Assembly: GCA_035504415.1 (NCBI GenBank)
Contig: DATJRY010000011.1
Coordinates: 372,001 to 436,000 of the forward strand
From: Candidatus Sulfotelmatobacter sp.
GTDB taxonomy: Bacteria > Vulcanimicrobiota > Vulcanimicrobiia > Vulcanimicrobiales > Vulcanimicrobiaceae
Reading direction: 5' to 3'
DNA length: 64,000 nt
This document shows positions 1 through 9,507 of the stretch, piece by piece; the stretch's first letter is position 1, and every line of letters starts with the position of its first letter. The position numbers and the translations under genes are program-made. The notes beneath the pieces were generated by a model. It made no database searches. It had not been told where the DNA came from and saw only the letters and a program-made list of their open reading frames with translations.

Positions 1-1
1 G

Positions 2-211
2 CTCGTGGTCGACGACGCGCTGGGGCGCACGCTCGTGCGCGAGCTGGTGCGCCTCGGCGAGCTTCCCGCCGGCGCGAGCGCGTACGACCAGCGCGCCCGC
101 GACGCGCTCGTCGCGCTCATGCACGTCGAGAATCTCGAGAACCGCGTGCGCGACGACGGCACGATCGACCGTCAGACGCTGGACTACCTCACCGCGCTGC
201 GCCGCGGCTGA
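2..211 (+). CDS. C-terminal end of an unidentified protein (truncated by window edge)
   Basis: An open frame enters from the left edge and ends at TGA 209-211, giving about 69 residues. The visible part looks alpha-helical and charged, with a run of Leu and Arg residues near ELVRLGELP and VENLENRVRDDG. No motif identifies the family. Third codon positions are almost all G or C, as in the neighbouring genes, which supports real coding sequence. The upstream start and function lie outside the window. Confidence 0.55.
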   Translation, partial: LVVDDALGRTLVRELVRLGELPAGASAYDQRARDALVALMHVENLENRVRDDGTIDRQTLDYLTALRRG

Positions 212-326
212 TCGCCCGCGCCATCCCGGTCGACCGTGCGACAGAGCTGGCGGCATCCGCGTCCAAGTCGGCTACCATCGGCCCGGGATACCGCGCTCGC
301 TTGATTCGCCGGGCGCGCTTTGCGCG

Positions 327-332
327 TATACT
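327..332 (+). promoter_or_regulatory. candidate -10 element of the multicopper oxidase gene
   Basis: TATACT lies exactly 6 bases before the ATG at 339, so transcription would begin at or next to the start codon and give a (nearly) leaderless mRNA. There is no good -35 at 16-18 bases upstream; TTGATT at 301-306 is 20 bases away. The GAGG at 333-336 could instead act as a ribosome site for the in-frame ATG at 345. Confidence 0.4.
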
Positions 333-338
333 GAGGCC

Positions 339-1853
339 ATGGCCATGCGATCCTTCCGCTGGAGCGCGGCCGCATTTGGCTGCGCCTGTATCGCACTCGT
401 CGCGATCGCGCGCGCCGCGGGCGACGCCCCACCGCACCCACCCCCTGTCGGACTGCCGGATCCGCCCGCCGTGCGGCCGATCCACGGCGTCACCTCGCTC
501 ACGCTGACGGCGGCCCAAACGAGCGCGGGGCGCGCCGGCATGCTGTACGAGGGCGCCCCCGTCATGCCGACCATCCGCGTGTGGCCCGGCGATCAGTTGA
601 AGATCGTCTACGTCAACGAGCTCTCACCGCACTCCGCGGAAGCGTGCGCGCTCGGACCGTGCATGGACATGACGAACCTGCACTTCCACGGCATGGAGGT
701 CTCGCCGAAAGCACCGCAAGACGACGTGCTCACCATGCTCGCCGCGCCCGGCCAGACGTTGCACTACGACGTCCGCGTCCCACCGGGCCACATCCCGGGA
801 CTATTCTGGTTCCACACGCATCCGCACAGTGAAAGCGCGGAACAGGATTTGGACGGGATGTCGGGCGCGATCGTCGTCGAGGGCATCGACCGGTACGTGC
901 CGGCGGTCCGCGGCCTTCGCGAACGCGTCTTGATCGTGCGCACCCGCGACGCTCGCAGCTACAGCACGCCGCGCATCGCGCTCTTGCGCGCGCGGCTGGG
1001 CGTGCCGGCGCACGACTGCGGCACCTCCGGCGAGCAAGTCGCCGGTTTCGCGACCGTCAACGGCATGCTGCGCCCGTCGATCGCGATTCGTCCCGGCGAG
1101 CGTCAGTTTTGGCGCCTCGTCAACGCGCAGCCCGAATCGTATCTCGATCTCTCGCTCGACGGCGAGTCGCTCGAGGTGGTCGCGCTCGACGGCGAGCCGC
1201 TCGCGTACCGCAACCCCACCCGCCCGACGCGCACGTTCACGCACCTGCTGATCCCGCCGGCCGGCCGCGTCGAGGCGATCGTAACCGGACCGCCCGCCGG
1301 CAGTCACGCCACGCTGCGTAGCGCCTGCGTCGACACCGGTCCCGCCGGCGACATCAACGCGGGACAAGTGCTGGCGGACGTGGTTCCGGCCCTCGCCTCG
1401 GACACGCCGAAACAGACCGTGCCGGTCTCCACCGAGCCGCCGGTCTATGTCTCGGCGGCTCCGGCGATCGCGGCGGAGCGAGCGCCGGCGCAGTTCGTCG
1501 TCCACTTCTCCGAGCACGACCACGGCTTTTACATCAACGGCCGCAAGTTCTCGATGACCGACGGGCCGATGACGATCGCGCGGGTCGGTACCTACGCGCA
1601 CTGGCACATCGTCAACGACTCGGACGAGATGCACCCGTTTCACATCCATCAGGTGCACTTCCTGACCTACCGGGACCACGGTACGGTCGTCGCAAACCCG
1701 GTCTGGCTCGACACCGTCAACGTGCGCCAACGCACGTCGGTCGACACCGTGATGGACTTCACCAACCCCGTCATCCGGGGGATGGCGGTTTTCCATTGCC
1801 ACATCCTCAATCACGAGGACAAAGGCATGATGGCGAAAGTGCTGTTCCGCTAG
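339..1853 (+). CDS. Secreted multicopper oxidase
   Basis: A 504-residue multicopper oxidase of the three-cupredoxin laccase/CotA type, which oxidises phenolic, metal or pigment substrates and reduces oxygen to water. All four copper-ligand motifs are visible: HFHG at residues 115-118, HTHPH at 159-163, HPFHIH at 432-437 and HCHILNHEDKGM at 486-497, with Cys487 as the type 1 ligand and Met497 as its likely axial ligand. An N-terminal hydrophobic segment ending near ARAAG looks like a Sec signal peptide. It has no operon partner; the next gene converges. The natural substrate cannot be told from sequence. ATG 345 is an alternative start two codons in. Confidence 0.93.
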   Translation: MAMRSFRWSAAAFGCACIALVAIARAAGDAPPHPPPVGLPDPPAVRPIHGVTSLTLTAAQTSAGRAGMLYEGAPVMPTIRVWPGDQLKIVYVNELSPHSAEACALGPCMDMTNLHFHGMEVSPKAPQDDVLTMLAAPGQTLHYDVRVPPGHIPGLFWFHTHPHSESAEQDLDGMSGAIVVEGIDRYVPAVRGLRERVLIVRTRDARSYSTPRIALLRARLGVPAHDCGTSGEQVAGFATVNGMLRPSIAIRPGERQFWRLVNAQPESYLDLSLDGESLEVVALDGEPLAYRNPTRPTRTFTHLLIPPAGRVEAIVTGPPAGSHATLRSACVDTGPAGDINAGQVLADVVPALASDTPKQTVPVSTEPPVYVSAAPAIAAERAPAQFVVHFSEHDHGFYINGRKFSMTDGPMTIARVGTYAHWHIVNDSDEMHPFHIHQVHFLTYRDHGTVVANPVWLDTVNVRQRTSVDTVMDFTNPVIRGMAVFHCHILNHEDKGMMAKVLFR

Positions 1854-1860
1854 CAGCGGC

Positions 1861-3498
1861 TCAGAACGACCACTGCCACGCGTTCCAGGTCTCGATGATG
1901 CCGTTGGGGCGGAAGTTCTGCAGGTCGCTGTCGACCGCTTCGATCTGGCGCGGCCACCAAAGGTACGCGTACGGCGCGTCGCGCGCCAGCAGCGCTTGAA
2001 TGACCGCGTAGGCGCGCTTGCGGGTCGGGCGGTCGTAGTGCGAGAGCGCGGCGCGCTGCGCGGCGTCCATCTCCGGCGTGCAGTAGCGCGCCCAGTTGTA
2101 GCCGTTGGGCGGCCGCTGGTCGCACAGCAGCTGGGTGGAGTCGTCGGGATCGATGCCCGAGTACCAGGTGTAGAGCGCGCCGTCGTATTTGCCGCTGGCG
2201 AGAATCCCCACGCCCGGGGGTCCGTAGTAGAGTCCCGAGGTGTAGCCCTTGAGCTCGATGCCGATGCCGACGTCGTGCAGCATCGCCCCGATCTCAACGC
2301 CGCGGCTCTTGTCGGTCGCGCTGTCGGAACGGTAGGCCAGTCCGATCACCAGCCGCTGGCCGTTGCGCACGCGCACCCCGCCCGAGCCGACCCGCCAACC
2401 CGCGGCATCGAGCAGCGCCCGCGCCTTGGGGACGTTCGGCCGGTTCGTGCCGACGTGCGGATCGTAGGCCCACAGCTGCGACGGGATGTCCTCGGTGGCG
2501 GGGATCGTCGTCCCGTAGGTCGCCTCGCGCGAGAGCCGCGGCTTGTCGATGGCCAGGTTGATGGCCTGGCGCACCCGCACGTCGTCGAGCGGCGCGCGCG
2601 TCGTGTTGAACATGATCGCGTCGAAGCCGTTCATCGGCACCAGCCGCACGTCGATCCCCGGAATCCCGATCAAGTTCGGGTAGACGCGCGGCGAGGCCAG
2701 CATGAACCAGTCGACCTCGTGCGCCCGCAGCTCGTTGGCGATCGTGTTCTCGTCGGGGACGAGCTGGAGCTCGATGCGCCGCAGCTTCGGCTTGCCCAAG
2801 AAGTAGTCGTCGTTGGCGACGTACTCGATGTGGTCGCCGCGCACCCAGCGCGCGACCTTGAACGGACCCGTGCCGACAGGCTCTTGGTTGAACGGGATGT
2901 GGTTGAGGTCGGGATACTTCGCCAACAGATGTTCGGGCAAGATGAAGTACGGCGAGTCGCTGGGCCCGAAGAAGGTGTGGATCGCGGGTCCGAACGGATG
3001 GCGCAAGTGGAAGACGACCGTATAGGCGTCGGGCGTGTCGACGCGGGTGATGTCGTCGTAGCCGTGGCGGGTGGTGACCAGCGTCGCCGGGTTCATGATC
3101 GCGTGATAGGTGAAGGCGACGTCGCGGCTGCTGAACGGCGCGCCGTCCTGCCACTTCACGTTGCGGCGCAGGTGATAGGTGATCGTCAACCCGTCGCGGC
3201 TGATGCCGCCGTTCTCGAGCGTCGGGACCGCCGAGGCCAAGATCGGCACGTCGCGGCCGTCGGGATCCGTCCCGATCAGCGGGTCGAACGCGAGCGCCTC
3301 CGCCTGCACCTCGATCTGTTGCGTGGAGAGGATCGGGTTGAGCGTGTTCGGCGTCAGGCTGGTGGCAATGCGCAGCGTCCCCGGCACCAGCCACGCATGC
3401 TGGCCGGACGACGTGCCCGACCCGTCACCCGTGCGGGTGCAGCCCGTCGCGCACGCGACGAGCAGAGCGAAGGTCCAAAGGCTCCGTCGAACGATCAC
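1861..3498 (-). CDS. ABC transporter substrate-binding lipoprotein, peptide/nickel family 5
   Basis: A 545-residue periplasmic binding protein of the SBP family 5 (oligopeptide, dipeptide or nickel type). The N-terminus is a lipoprotein signal ending in CATGC, so Cys20 would be lipidated. The body has the usual family features: LTPNTLNPILST near the mature N-terminus, DGLTITYHLRRNVKWQDG around residues 120-140, and the late VRQAINLAIDKPRL segment. No permease or ATPase gene is adjacent, so it either works with a transporter encoded elsewhere or is an orphan binding protein. The ligand is unknown. It converges with the multicopper oxidase, with 7 bases between the stops. Confidence 0.9.
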   Translation of the reverse strand: MIVRRSLWTFALLVACATGCTRTGDGSGTSSGQHAWLVPGTLRIATSLTPNTLNPILSTQQIEVQAEALAFDPLIGTDPDGRDVPILASAVPTLENGGISRDGLTITYHLRRNVKWQDGAPFSSRDVAFTYHAIMNPATLVTTRHGYDDITRVDTPDAYTVVFHLRHPFGPAIHTFFGPSDSPYFILPEHLLAKYPDLNHIPFNQEPVGTGPFKVARWVRGDHIEYVANDDYFLGKPKLRRIELQLVPDENTIANELRAHEVDWFMLASPRVYPNLIGIPGIDVRLVPMNGFDAIMFNTTRAPLDDVRVRQAINLAIDKPRLSREATYGTTIPATEDIPSQLWAYDPHVGTNRPNVPKARALLDAAGWRVGSGGVRVRNGQRLVIGLAYRSDSATDKSRGVEIGAMLHDVGIGIELKGYTSGLYYGPPGVGILASGKYDGALYTWYSGIDPDDSTQLLCDQRPPNGYNWARYCTPEMDAAQRAALSHYDRPTRKRAYAVIQALLARDAPYAYLWWPRQIEAVDSDLQNFRPNGIIETWNAWQWSF

Positions 3499-3537
3499 CC
3501 GCCGCTCTTCGCGGGCCCGGGTGCCGGTTCCCGATCC

Positions 3538-3987
3538 TCAGCCGTACTTGAAGCCGGGCTTGCTCTGCCCGACTTCGATGATGTAGCCGTCAGGATCGCG
3601 GATGTAGCACCGCGTCTCGCCGTATTTGTCGAGCGGCTCGGTGAGAAACGTCGCTCCGCGGCTCTTCCAAAGCTCGTAGCACGCTTGAATATCGGCGACG
3701 CGAACGTTCATGAAGCTGCTGATCAGATCGGGATCGGGCGTGTGGAGCGTGACGGTCGGCTTGTCCGGCGTCGGTCCGCCCCCGACGTTGAGGATGAGCC
3801 AGGTGTTGGCGATCCGGATGTACGGCGGAGCGTTTCCGTCGCCGCGGCTGACGATCTCGCCGCCGAAAACCGTCGCGTAGAAGTTCATCGATCGCTCGAG
3901 GTCGGCCACCGTAAGAAAATGCGCGATGGTAAACCCTTCGACCGGCGGCATTTGATAGTTCGTATTCTCGACCCGTACTTCGTCCAT
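3538..3987 (-). CDS. VOC (glyoxalase/bleomycin-resistance fold) protein
   Basis: A 149-residue single vicinal-oxygen-chelate domain. FTIAHFLTVADLERSMNFY and the late CYIRDPDGYIIEVGQ segment are the usual start and end of the fold, the latter carrying the conserved Glu metal ligand position. I chose ATG 3987 because GGAGAG lies 4 bases upstream; the longer open frame to 4053 would overlap the upstream gene. It lies 26 bases downstream of a SnoaL-like gene, probably in one transcript. The family includes glyoxalases, dioxygenases and resistance proteins, and the substrate is not predictable. Confidence 0.85.
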   Translation of the reverse strand: MDEVRVENTNYQMPPVEGFTIAHFLTVADLERSMNFYATVFGGEIVSRGDGNAPPYIRIANTWLILNVGGGPTPDKPTVTLHTPDPDLISSFMNVRVADIQACYELWKSRGATFLTEPLDKYGETRCYIRDPDGYIIEVGQSKPGFKYG

Positions 3988-4013
3988 CGATCTCTCCAGT
4001 CGCAGCGCGAGTA

Positions 4014-4385
4014 TTAATCCGACTCCATTCGCTCGACCCATTGCGAGCGCCACGCCGCGGGAGCGAACGGTTCCCCGAAGTACTGCGTCTCGTGGAAGAC
4101 CTTGTCTCCGCGAAACTCATGGATGTTTACCGTATACCACGGCTTTCCGTCGTAGGTGATGACGACCTCGCTCACCCAGACCGGGCCGCTGCCCACGATC
4201 CGCCGCACCTTCGATACGTGCGGATGATCCGGATCCGCGGAGCGCTGAGCGACCAAGTTCGCGCGGCCGCGGATGCGCTCGCCCGTCTGGGGGAAGTCGC
4301 AGATGACGTCTTCCGCGTAGAGGTCGCCGGAGACCGGCTTCTCCCAACGCTGCTCGATCGCCATCCGAATGGCCGAATCGTCCAT
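4014..4385 (-). CDS. SnoaL/NTF2-like small protein
   Basis: A 123-residue protein resembling the NTF2-like/SnoaL fold: an N-terminal helix with IRMAIEQRWEKPVSGDLYAEDVI, then strands ending in WYTVNIHEFRGDKVFHETQYFGEPF, a typical closing strand pair of the family. ATG 4385 is preceded by GAGGTG at a suitable distance; the longer frame to 4436 has no such site. Members are small-molecule cyclases, isomerases, hydrolases or simple binding proteins. Its partner is the VOC gene just downstream. No catalytic assignment is possible. Confidence 0.75.
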   Translation of the reverse strand: MDDSAIRMAIEQRWEKPVSGDLYAEDVICDFPQTGERIRGRANLVAQRSADPDHPHVSKVRRIVGSGPVWVSEVVITYDGKPWYTVNIHEFRGDKVFHETQYFGEPFAPAAWRSQWVERMESD

Positions 4386-4442
4386 AGAGCACACCTCGGT
4401 ACGGCATTCTAACACGAGTTCGGACGGGCGGTCCAAAATATC

Positions 4443-5504
4443 TTAGGTCGGCACGACCAGCAGACACTCCGGCTGGTCCTCGAGGCCGGTGAGGAACGGC
4501 GTGATCTTGCCCGAGTACAAGTCGATGGTGCAGATCGCACTCTGCGCGCGGCTGCCGGCCAGCAGCGTGCCGTCCGGTGTGAACGCGAGCCCCGAGACCT
4601 TGGCGAGGTTGGTGTCGTCGTGCGCGACGCAGGTCGTGCCCTGCGAGCTCTCGGTATAGGCGAAGATGCACGCGTTCCCCGCGCTTCCGATGTACACCAC
4701 GCCGGCCGCGGGCTCGTACGCCAGGCCGACCGGATCGTCGAGCACGTCGTGCTTGCCGGTCCCGCCCGTCCCGGTGATCGCGCCGGTGAACGCACCGCTC
4801 CCGAGCTCGTACATGCAGACGCGGTTGGCGGCCTCGTCGACGGCGTAGAGCGCGTTCGGCGTGGTGAGAACGCCGCGCACCGAGTGTTTGGTCGGCTTCT
4901 TCGCGCCGGCCGCGGCCAGCGCCGCGCTCGGCGGCGGCAGCGGCGAGACCAGGCCGACTTCGGCGAGACCGCCTTGTGCCGCCGGGACCGCCGGCGGCGT
5001 GTTGCCGCCGACCGCGATCGGAACGACCGACGCGACCCATTGGCCCGGATAGAACACGTTGGTCGGCCCGGTGCTCGGAAAGTTGGTGGTGAGGTATGCG
5101 GCGATCGGTGCCGGCGTCGCCGTCGTTCCGGTGCCGACCGCGAACGCGGTCACGCAGTTCGTGTCCTGACTGGAGACGAACAGCACCAGCGACCCGTCGA
5201 ACGCGAGGCCGTACGGGTGGGCGATACCGGACGAGGTCGCCGGCGTGACCAGCGTGGCGAGCAGGTCACGGGTGCCGTCTTTGTTCACGGTCGCCGAGAA
5301 GAGCAGCACTTCCGAGACCGACTCGTACGCGACCGCGAGGTAGAAGCGGCCGCTCAGATCGAGCGTCATGCCGCGCAGCTCGTCGTAGTCGGGCGTGACG
5401 CGTCCGATCTTCTTACCGTCCGATCCGTAGGCGCGAACGTGCTTCACGGGCGTCTTCGACTCGCCCGAGAACGTGACGTAGATATCGTAGCCAGAACCCG
5501 CCAT
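4443..5504 (-). CDS. NHL/SMP-30-like beta-propeller protein
   Basis: A 353-residue protein with repeated beta-propeller blades: GLTFDGS-type and AYEPAAGVVYIGS segments recur about every 50 residues (for example GIAHPYGLAFDGSLVLFVS, VGLAYEPAAGVVYIGSA, SGLAFTPDGTLLAGS). There is no clear signal peptide, so it looks cytoplasmic or non-classically exported. A strong GGAGGAG site precedes ATG 5504. Such propellers bind ligands or act as lactonases, and no metal-ligand set is obvious here. Function unknown. Confidence 0.75.
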   Translation of the reverse strand: MAGSGYDIYVTFSGESKTPVKHVRAYGSDGKKIGRVTPDYDELRGMTLDLSGRFYLAVAYESVSEVLLFSATVNKDGTRDLLATLVTPATSSGIAHPYGLAFDGSLVLFVSSQDTNCVTAFAVGTGTTATPAPIAAYLTTNFPSTGPTNVFYPGQWVASVVPIAVGGNTPPAVPAAQGGLAEVGLVSPLPPPSAALAAAGAKKPTKHSVRGVLTTPNALYAVDEAANRVCMYELGSGAFTGAITGTGGTGKHDVLDDPVGLAYEPAAGVVYIGSAGNACIFAYTESSQGTTCVAHDDTNLAKVSGLAFTPDGTLLAGSRAQSAICTIDLYSGKITPFLTGLEDQPECLLVVPT

Positions 5505-5549
5505 GGCTGCTCCTCCGTGCGCACCCGTTGGCGAGGTGCGCGGCGCCGG

Positions 5550-7601
5550 TTACGTCCCGATCAGCTCTTTGAGCGCGTGCTGGAAGACCTTCGGCGCTTT
5601 GCCCTGGAACAGCACGCTCTCGTTGCCGCCGATTTGGCGGCGCAGGGCGATCAGCTCGTCGCGCAGCGCGGCGGCCTTCTCGAACTCGAGGTTCGCCGAG
5701 GCCTCGCGCATCTTGCGCTCGATCTCCTTCGCCATCGCCTCGGCGACTTCGCGCGGCAGCTTCTCGGCACGCACCGCCGCGGCCGCGTCGCCGCCGCCTT
5801 CGGTGCCGCCGACCAGCTCGAGGATGTCGCGCACTTCCTTGCGCACCGTCTTCGGCTCGATCCCGTGCTCGGCGTTGAAGGCCAGCTGCATCTCGCGCCG
5901 CCGGCGCGTCTCGCCGAGCGCCTTGGCCATCGACTCGGTGACGACGTCGGCGTACATGATGACCTTGCCCTCGACGTTGCGCGCGGCGCGGCCGATGGTC
6001 TGGATCAGCGAGGTCCCCGAGCGCAGATAGCCTTCCTTGTCGGCGTCGAGGATGCCGACCAGCGAGACCTCGGGCAGATCCAGGCCTTCGCGCAGCAGAT
6101 TGATCCCGACCAGCACGTCGAACAAGCCCTTGCGCAGGTCGCGCAGGATCGCGATGCGTTCGAGCGTCTCGACCTCGCTGTGCAGGTAGCGCACGCGGAT
6201 TCCGTTCTCGATCAGGTACTCGGTCAGGTCCTCGGCCATCTTCTTGGTCAGCGTGGTGACCAGGACGCGCTCGTCGCGCTCCGCCCGGCGCCGGATCTCT
6301 TCCATCAGGTCGTCGACCTGGTGGCGGGTCGGGCGCACCTCGACCTCGGGATCGACCAGGCCGGTCGGCCGGATGATCATCTCGGCGACCTGACTTGATC
6401 GGTTCAGCTCGTACGTCGAGGGCGTCGCGGAGACGTAGAGCACCTGGTTGAGGTGGTTCTCGAACTCGTCGTACGTCAGCGGCCGGTTGTCGAGCGCCGA
6501 GGGGAGCCGGAAACCGTGCTCGACCAGCGAGAGCTTGCGCGAGCGATCGCCGCCGTACATCGCGTGCACCTGCGGCAGCGTGACGTGCGACTCGTCGATC
6601 AGCAGCAGCCAATCCTGCGGGAAGAAGTCGAGCAGACACCACGGCGTCGAGCCGGGCTGGCGGCCCGCCAGCGGCGCCGAGTAGTTCTCGACCCCGTTGC
6701 AATAGCCGACCTCGCGCAGCATGTCCAGGTCGTAGCGCGTGCGCTGCTCGAGCCGCTGCGCTTCGAGCAGCTTCCCTTCGGAGCGGAACAGCGCCAGCCG
6801 CGTGTTCAGCTCCTCCTCGATCTCGATGATCGCGCGCTGCAGCTTCTCTTCCGGCGTGATGTAGTGCTTCGCCGGGAAGATCTTCAGCTCGTCCTTCGAG
6901 GCGACGTACTCGCCGGTCAGCTGGTTGACGACGTTGATCGCCTCGATCTCGTCGCCGAAGAACTCGATGCGGTGGACCAGCTCCTCGTCGACGGCGACGA
7001 ACTCCAGCGTGTCGCCGCGCACGCGGAAGGTTCCGCGCACCAGGTTGAGGTCGTTGCGGCGGTACTGCATCCCGATCAGCTTGCGCAGAAACTCGTCGCG
7101 GTCGATCACGTCGCCGACTTTGATGTCGGCCGACATCTCCAGGTAGTCCGACGGCGAGCCCAACCCGTAGATGCACGAGACCGAGGCGACGATCAGCGTG
7201 TCGCGCCGCGTCAGCAGCGACTGCGTCGCCGAGTGCCGCAGCCGTTCGATCTCGTCGTTGATCGAGCTGTCCTTGGCGATGTAGGTGTCGGTGTGCGCGA
7301 TGTACGCTTCGGGCTGGTAGTAGTCGAAGTACGAGACGAAGTACTCGACCGCGTTGTGCGGTAAGAACTCGCGGAACTCGGCGCACAGCTGGGCCGCCAG
7401 CGTCTTGTTGTGGCACAGGACCAGGGTCGGCTTCTGGACCATCTCGACGATCCGCGCCATGGCCAGGGTCTTGCCCGAGCCGGTCACCCCGAGCAGCGTC
7501 TGCGCACGCTCGCCGCGCAAAAAGCCCTCGGCGATCTGTTCGGTCGCCTTGGGCTGGTCGCCGGCCAACGGGTACTGCGTCACGAGCTCGAAGCGAGGCA
7601 T
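5550..7601 (-). CDS. uvrB: UvrB, nucleotide excision repair helicase subunit
   Basis: A 683-residue UvrB, the damage-verifying subunit loaded by UvrA and partner of UvrC. Walker A is GVTGSGKT at residues 38-45. The beta-hairpin region ([18 protein letters not shown]), the DESH box ([17 protein letters not shown]), the helicase motif [12 protein letters not shown], the motif [17 protein letters not shown] and the arginine-finger motif [14 protein letters not shown] are all present. A C-terminal UVR domain ([17 protein letters not shown]) completes it. The length is normal (about 670). ATG 7601 was chosen because it starts the conserved [17 protein letters not shown] and has an AGGGG site; the frame stays open further upstream. 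Confidence 0.98.
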   Translation of the reverse strand: MPRFELVTQYPLAGDQPKATEQIAEGFLRGERAQTLLGVTGSGKTLAMARIVEMVQKPTLVLCHNKTLAAQLCAEFREFLPHNAVEYFVSYFDYYQPEAYIAHTDTYIAKDSSINDEIERLRHSATQSLLTRRDTLIVASVSCIYGLGSPSDYLEMSADIKVGDVIDRDEFLRKLIGMQYRRNDLNLVRGTFRVRGDTLEFVAVDEELVHRIEFFGDEIEAINVVNQLTGEYVASKDELKIFPAKHYITPEEKLQRAIIEIEEELNTRLALFRSEGKLLEAQRLEQRTRYDLDMLREVGYCNGVENYSAPLAGRQPGSTPWCLLDFFPQDWLLLIDESHVTLPQVHAMYGGDRSRKLSLVEHGFRLPSALDNRPLTYDEFENHLNQVLYVSATPSTYELNRSSQVAEMIIRPTGLVDPEVEVRPTRHQVDDLMEEIRRRAERDERVLVTTLTKKMAEDLTEYLIENGIRVRYLHSEVETLERIAILRDLRKGLFDVLVGINLLREGLDLPEVSLVGILDADKEGYLRSGTSLIQTIGRAARNVEGKVIMYADVVTESMAKALGETRRRREMQLAFNAEHGIEPKTVRKEVRDILELVGGTEGGGDAAAAVRAEKLPREVAEAMAKEIERKMREASANLEFEKAAALRDELIALRRQIGGNESVLFQGKAPKVFQHALKELIGT

Positions 7602-7648
7602 GCCCCTGCCAGAACCCACGTTCGATCCCGCTCGTGGCAGGCAGGCGG

Positions 7649-8533
7649 TCAGGCGGCCTCGATCAGGCCGATGACGTCGACGCGGTGGCGGGCGCGGAGC
7701 ACGCCGGGATACGGGGCGTCGAAGGTGCCCGAGACGGGGGCCACGTCCTCGTAGTCGCGGCCCACCGCGACCACCACGTGGCGGACGGTCGCCGGGGTGT
7801 CGTGGGTCGGGTCGAAGGCCAAGACGACCACGCTGCCGTCGCGGCGACGGACCAGCACCTCGACCCAGGCGTGGGTGGCGCCTTCGCCCAGCAGGTGCCC
7901 CGAGACGTAGCGGGCCGGCAGCCCGCAAGCGCGGGCCAGGGCCAGCATCACGTGGGCGTAGTCCTGGCAGACGCCACGCCCCATCGCGAACGCCGTCGCC
8001 GCGGTGGTGAAGACGTCGCTGACGCCCTTCGTATAGACGATGCGGCGGTGGACGAAACGGCTGATCGCGTCGGCCAGGTCGGCCGGGTTCGGGTGAATGG
8101 CCCGCAGGTCGGCGGCGGCGTCGAGCAGCGCCTCGTCGGGCCGGGTCAGCCGCCGCGGTGCCGTCAGCCGCGGGTCGAGCAGCAGCGCCGCGTCGACGGT
8201 GTGCGGCGCCCCGTCCGCCTCGCGGCGCACCAGCGCCTGGAAGGTGAAGTCGACGGCGCGCTCGACCCGCGGCAGCTCGATCTGCGCGACCACGTTGCCG
8301 AAGCCGTCGGTCTGGGCGTGCCGGCGGCCGGCGACGCTCACGCTCAGGCGATGCCCGAGCCGGCGCTGCGCGCCGTGCGCGCGGGGCGGCGCCAGCACCA
8401 GCCGCTGGCGCAGGTCGCGGATCGGCCCCGGGTACTCGTACCGGAAGCGCTGCTCGATCCGGTAGGTGGCCGCGCGCACGCGCGACCAGTCGATCGCGCC
8501 GGGCTCGCGGACGCCGCCCGCGTCAGCTTCCAT
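7649..8533 (-). CDS. Transglutaminase-like cysteine protease/transferase (with N-terminal bacterial domain)
   Basis: A 294-residue protein with a bacterial transglutaminase N-terminal beta domain ([22 protein letters not shown]) followed by a transglutaminase-like core. The Cys-His-Asp triad is readable: [13 protein letters not shown] for Cys, [11 protein letters not shown] for His and AFDPTHD for Asp. ATG 8533 has GAGGA 5 bases upstream and overlaps the end of the upstream gene by 11 bases, so the two are translationally coupled. The family includes amidases and peptidases acting on peptide or polyglutamate bonds; the substrate is unknown. Confidence 0.88.
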   Translation of the reverse strand: MEADAGGVREPGAIDWSRVRAATYRIEQRFRYEYPGPIRDLRQRLVLAPPRAHGAQRRLGHRLSVSVAGRRHAQTDGFGNVVAQIELPRVERAVDFTFQALVRREADGAPHTVDAALLLDPRLTAPRRLTRPDEALLDAAADLRAIHPNPADLADAISRFVHRRIVYTKGVSDVFTTAATAFAMGRGVCQDYAHVMLALARACGLPARYVSGHLLGEGATHAWVEVLVRRRDGSVVVLAFDPTHDTPATVRHVVVAVGRDYEDVAPVSGTFDAPYPGVLRARHRVDVIGLIEAA

Positions 8534-9362
8534 TGGATTCCTCATCGGCACGAACGGTCATCGAGACCAGCTCGGTCTGACCGAAGGTCGTCAGCATCGC
8601 GACGTCCAGCGCGTCGCGGCCGCGCGCGATGACGACGCGGCCCTTGCGGCGCTCGTTGTTGCGCGGGTCGAACGTCGCCCACGCGCCGCCCAGATAGACT
8701 TCCGCCCACGCGCAGAAGTCCATCGGCAGGTCGGGCGGCGGCACGTCGATGTCGGGCAGGTAGCCGAAGACGTAGCGGGCCGGGATGTTGAGCGCGCGGC
8801 AGAAGCTGATGAACAGGTGCGCGAAGTCGCGGCAGACCCCGGTGCGCGCTTCGTACACGTCGAGCGCCGTCGTGGTCGCGGTGCTGCTGCCGTACGCGAA
8901 GCGCAGGTGGCCGTGCACGAAGTCGGAGATCGCCTGGACGCGGCCCCAGCCGGGTTCGACCGCGCCGAACAGCTCGCACGCGCGGTTCGCCAACACGTCG
9001 GAGAGGCAATAGCGGCTGGGCAGCGTGTAGGTGAGCACGTCGTCGGGGAGCTCGTCGACCGGGTGCTCGACCGCGTCCGGGCGCAGCGGGTCCGCCGCGG
9101 CCGGCGTCTCGACGGTCGCGTCGTAGCGGATCGTCGTCGTTCCCGGCGCGAGGGTCAGCCGGCGGCAGACGTTGCCGTAGAGGTCGACGTAGTCGGAGGC
9201 GGCGGCGGCGGGCTCGACCGTCCAGCGCTCGCCGAGCACGCGCAGACCGTCGTGCCGCGTCGGGCGCACGAGGCACACGGCCGGCACCGGCGCCTGCGTC
9301 GCGCAGACGAACTCGCAGCCGACGGCAATCCGCAGCGTCCCCTCACCGACCTCCGAGACCAT
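8523..9362 (-). CDS. Transglutaminase-like protein, catalytic His replaced by Cys
   Basis: A 279-residue paralogue of the downstream gene. The nucleophile region is intact (TGVCRDFAHLFISFCR), and the Asp strand reads ATFDPRNN. At the position of the catalytic His, where the downstream paralogue has THAWVEV, this one has DFCAWAEV, with Cys. In my recollection some members of this subfamily vary at that position, so the protein may not use the standard triad. ATG 9362 was chosen at the start of the conserved domain; AGGGGA lies about 12 bases upstream, rather far. It is the first gene of the pair and diverges from prs. Confidence 0.82.
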   Translation of the reverse strand: MVSEVGEGTLRIAVGCEFVCATQAPVPAVCLVRPTRHDGLRVLGERWTVEPAAAASDYVDLYGNVCRRLTLAPGTTTIRYDATVETPAAADPLRPDAVEHPVDELPDDVLTYTLPSRYCLSDVLANRACELFGAVEPGWGRVQAISDFVHGHLRFAYGSSTATTTALDVYEARTGVCRDFAHLFISFCRALNIPARYVFGYLPDIDVPPPDLPMDFCAWAEVYLGGAWATFDPRNNERRKGRVVIARGRDALDVAMLTTFGQTELVSMTVRADEESNGS

Positions 9363-9507
9363 TGCGCGCTCTTTCCCCTTTACGCGCCGCGTCATCCCGA
9401 CAAATGGCCGAGACCGCAAAAAGACCAGGACACGACGCCCCGGGTGCCGGAATCAACCCGGCTTCCCCTGTGCGCCGCGGCGCTTCCGGAGGCAGAAGGA
9501 GCCGTTC

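Noticed and set aside
9472-9483. The perfect palindrome GCGCCGCGGCGC before prs as a terminator or operator
   Set aside because: Short GC palindromes are expected by chance at this GC content, and no T-run follows.
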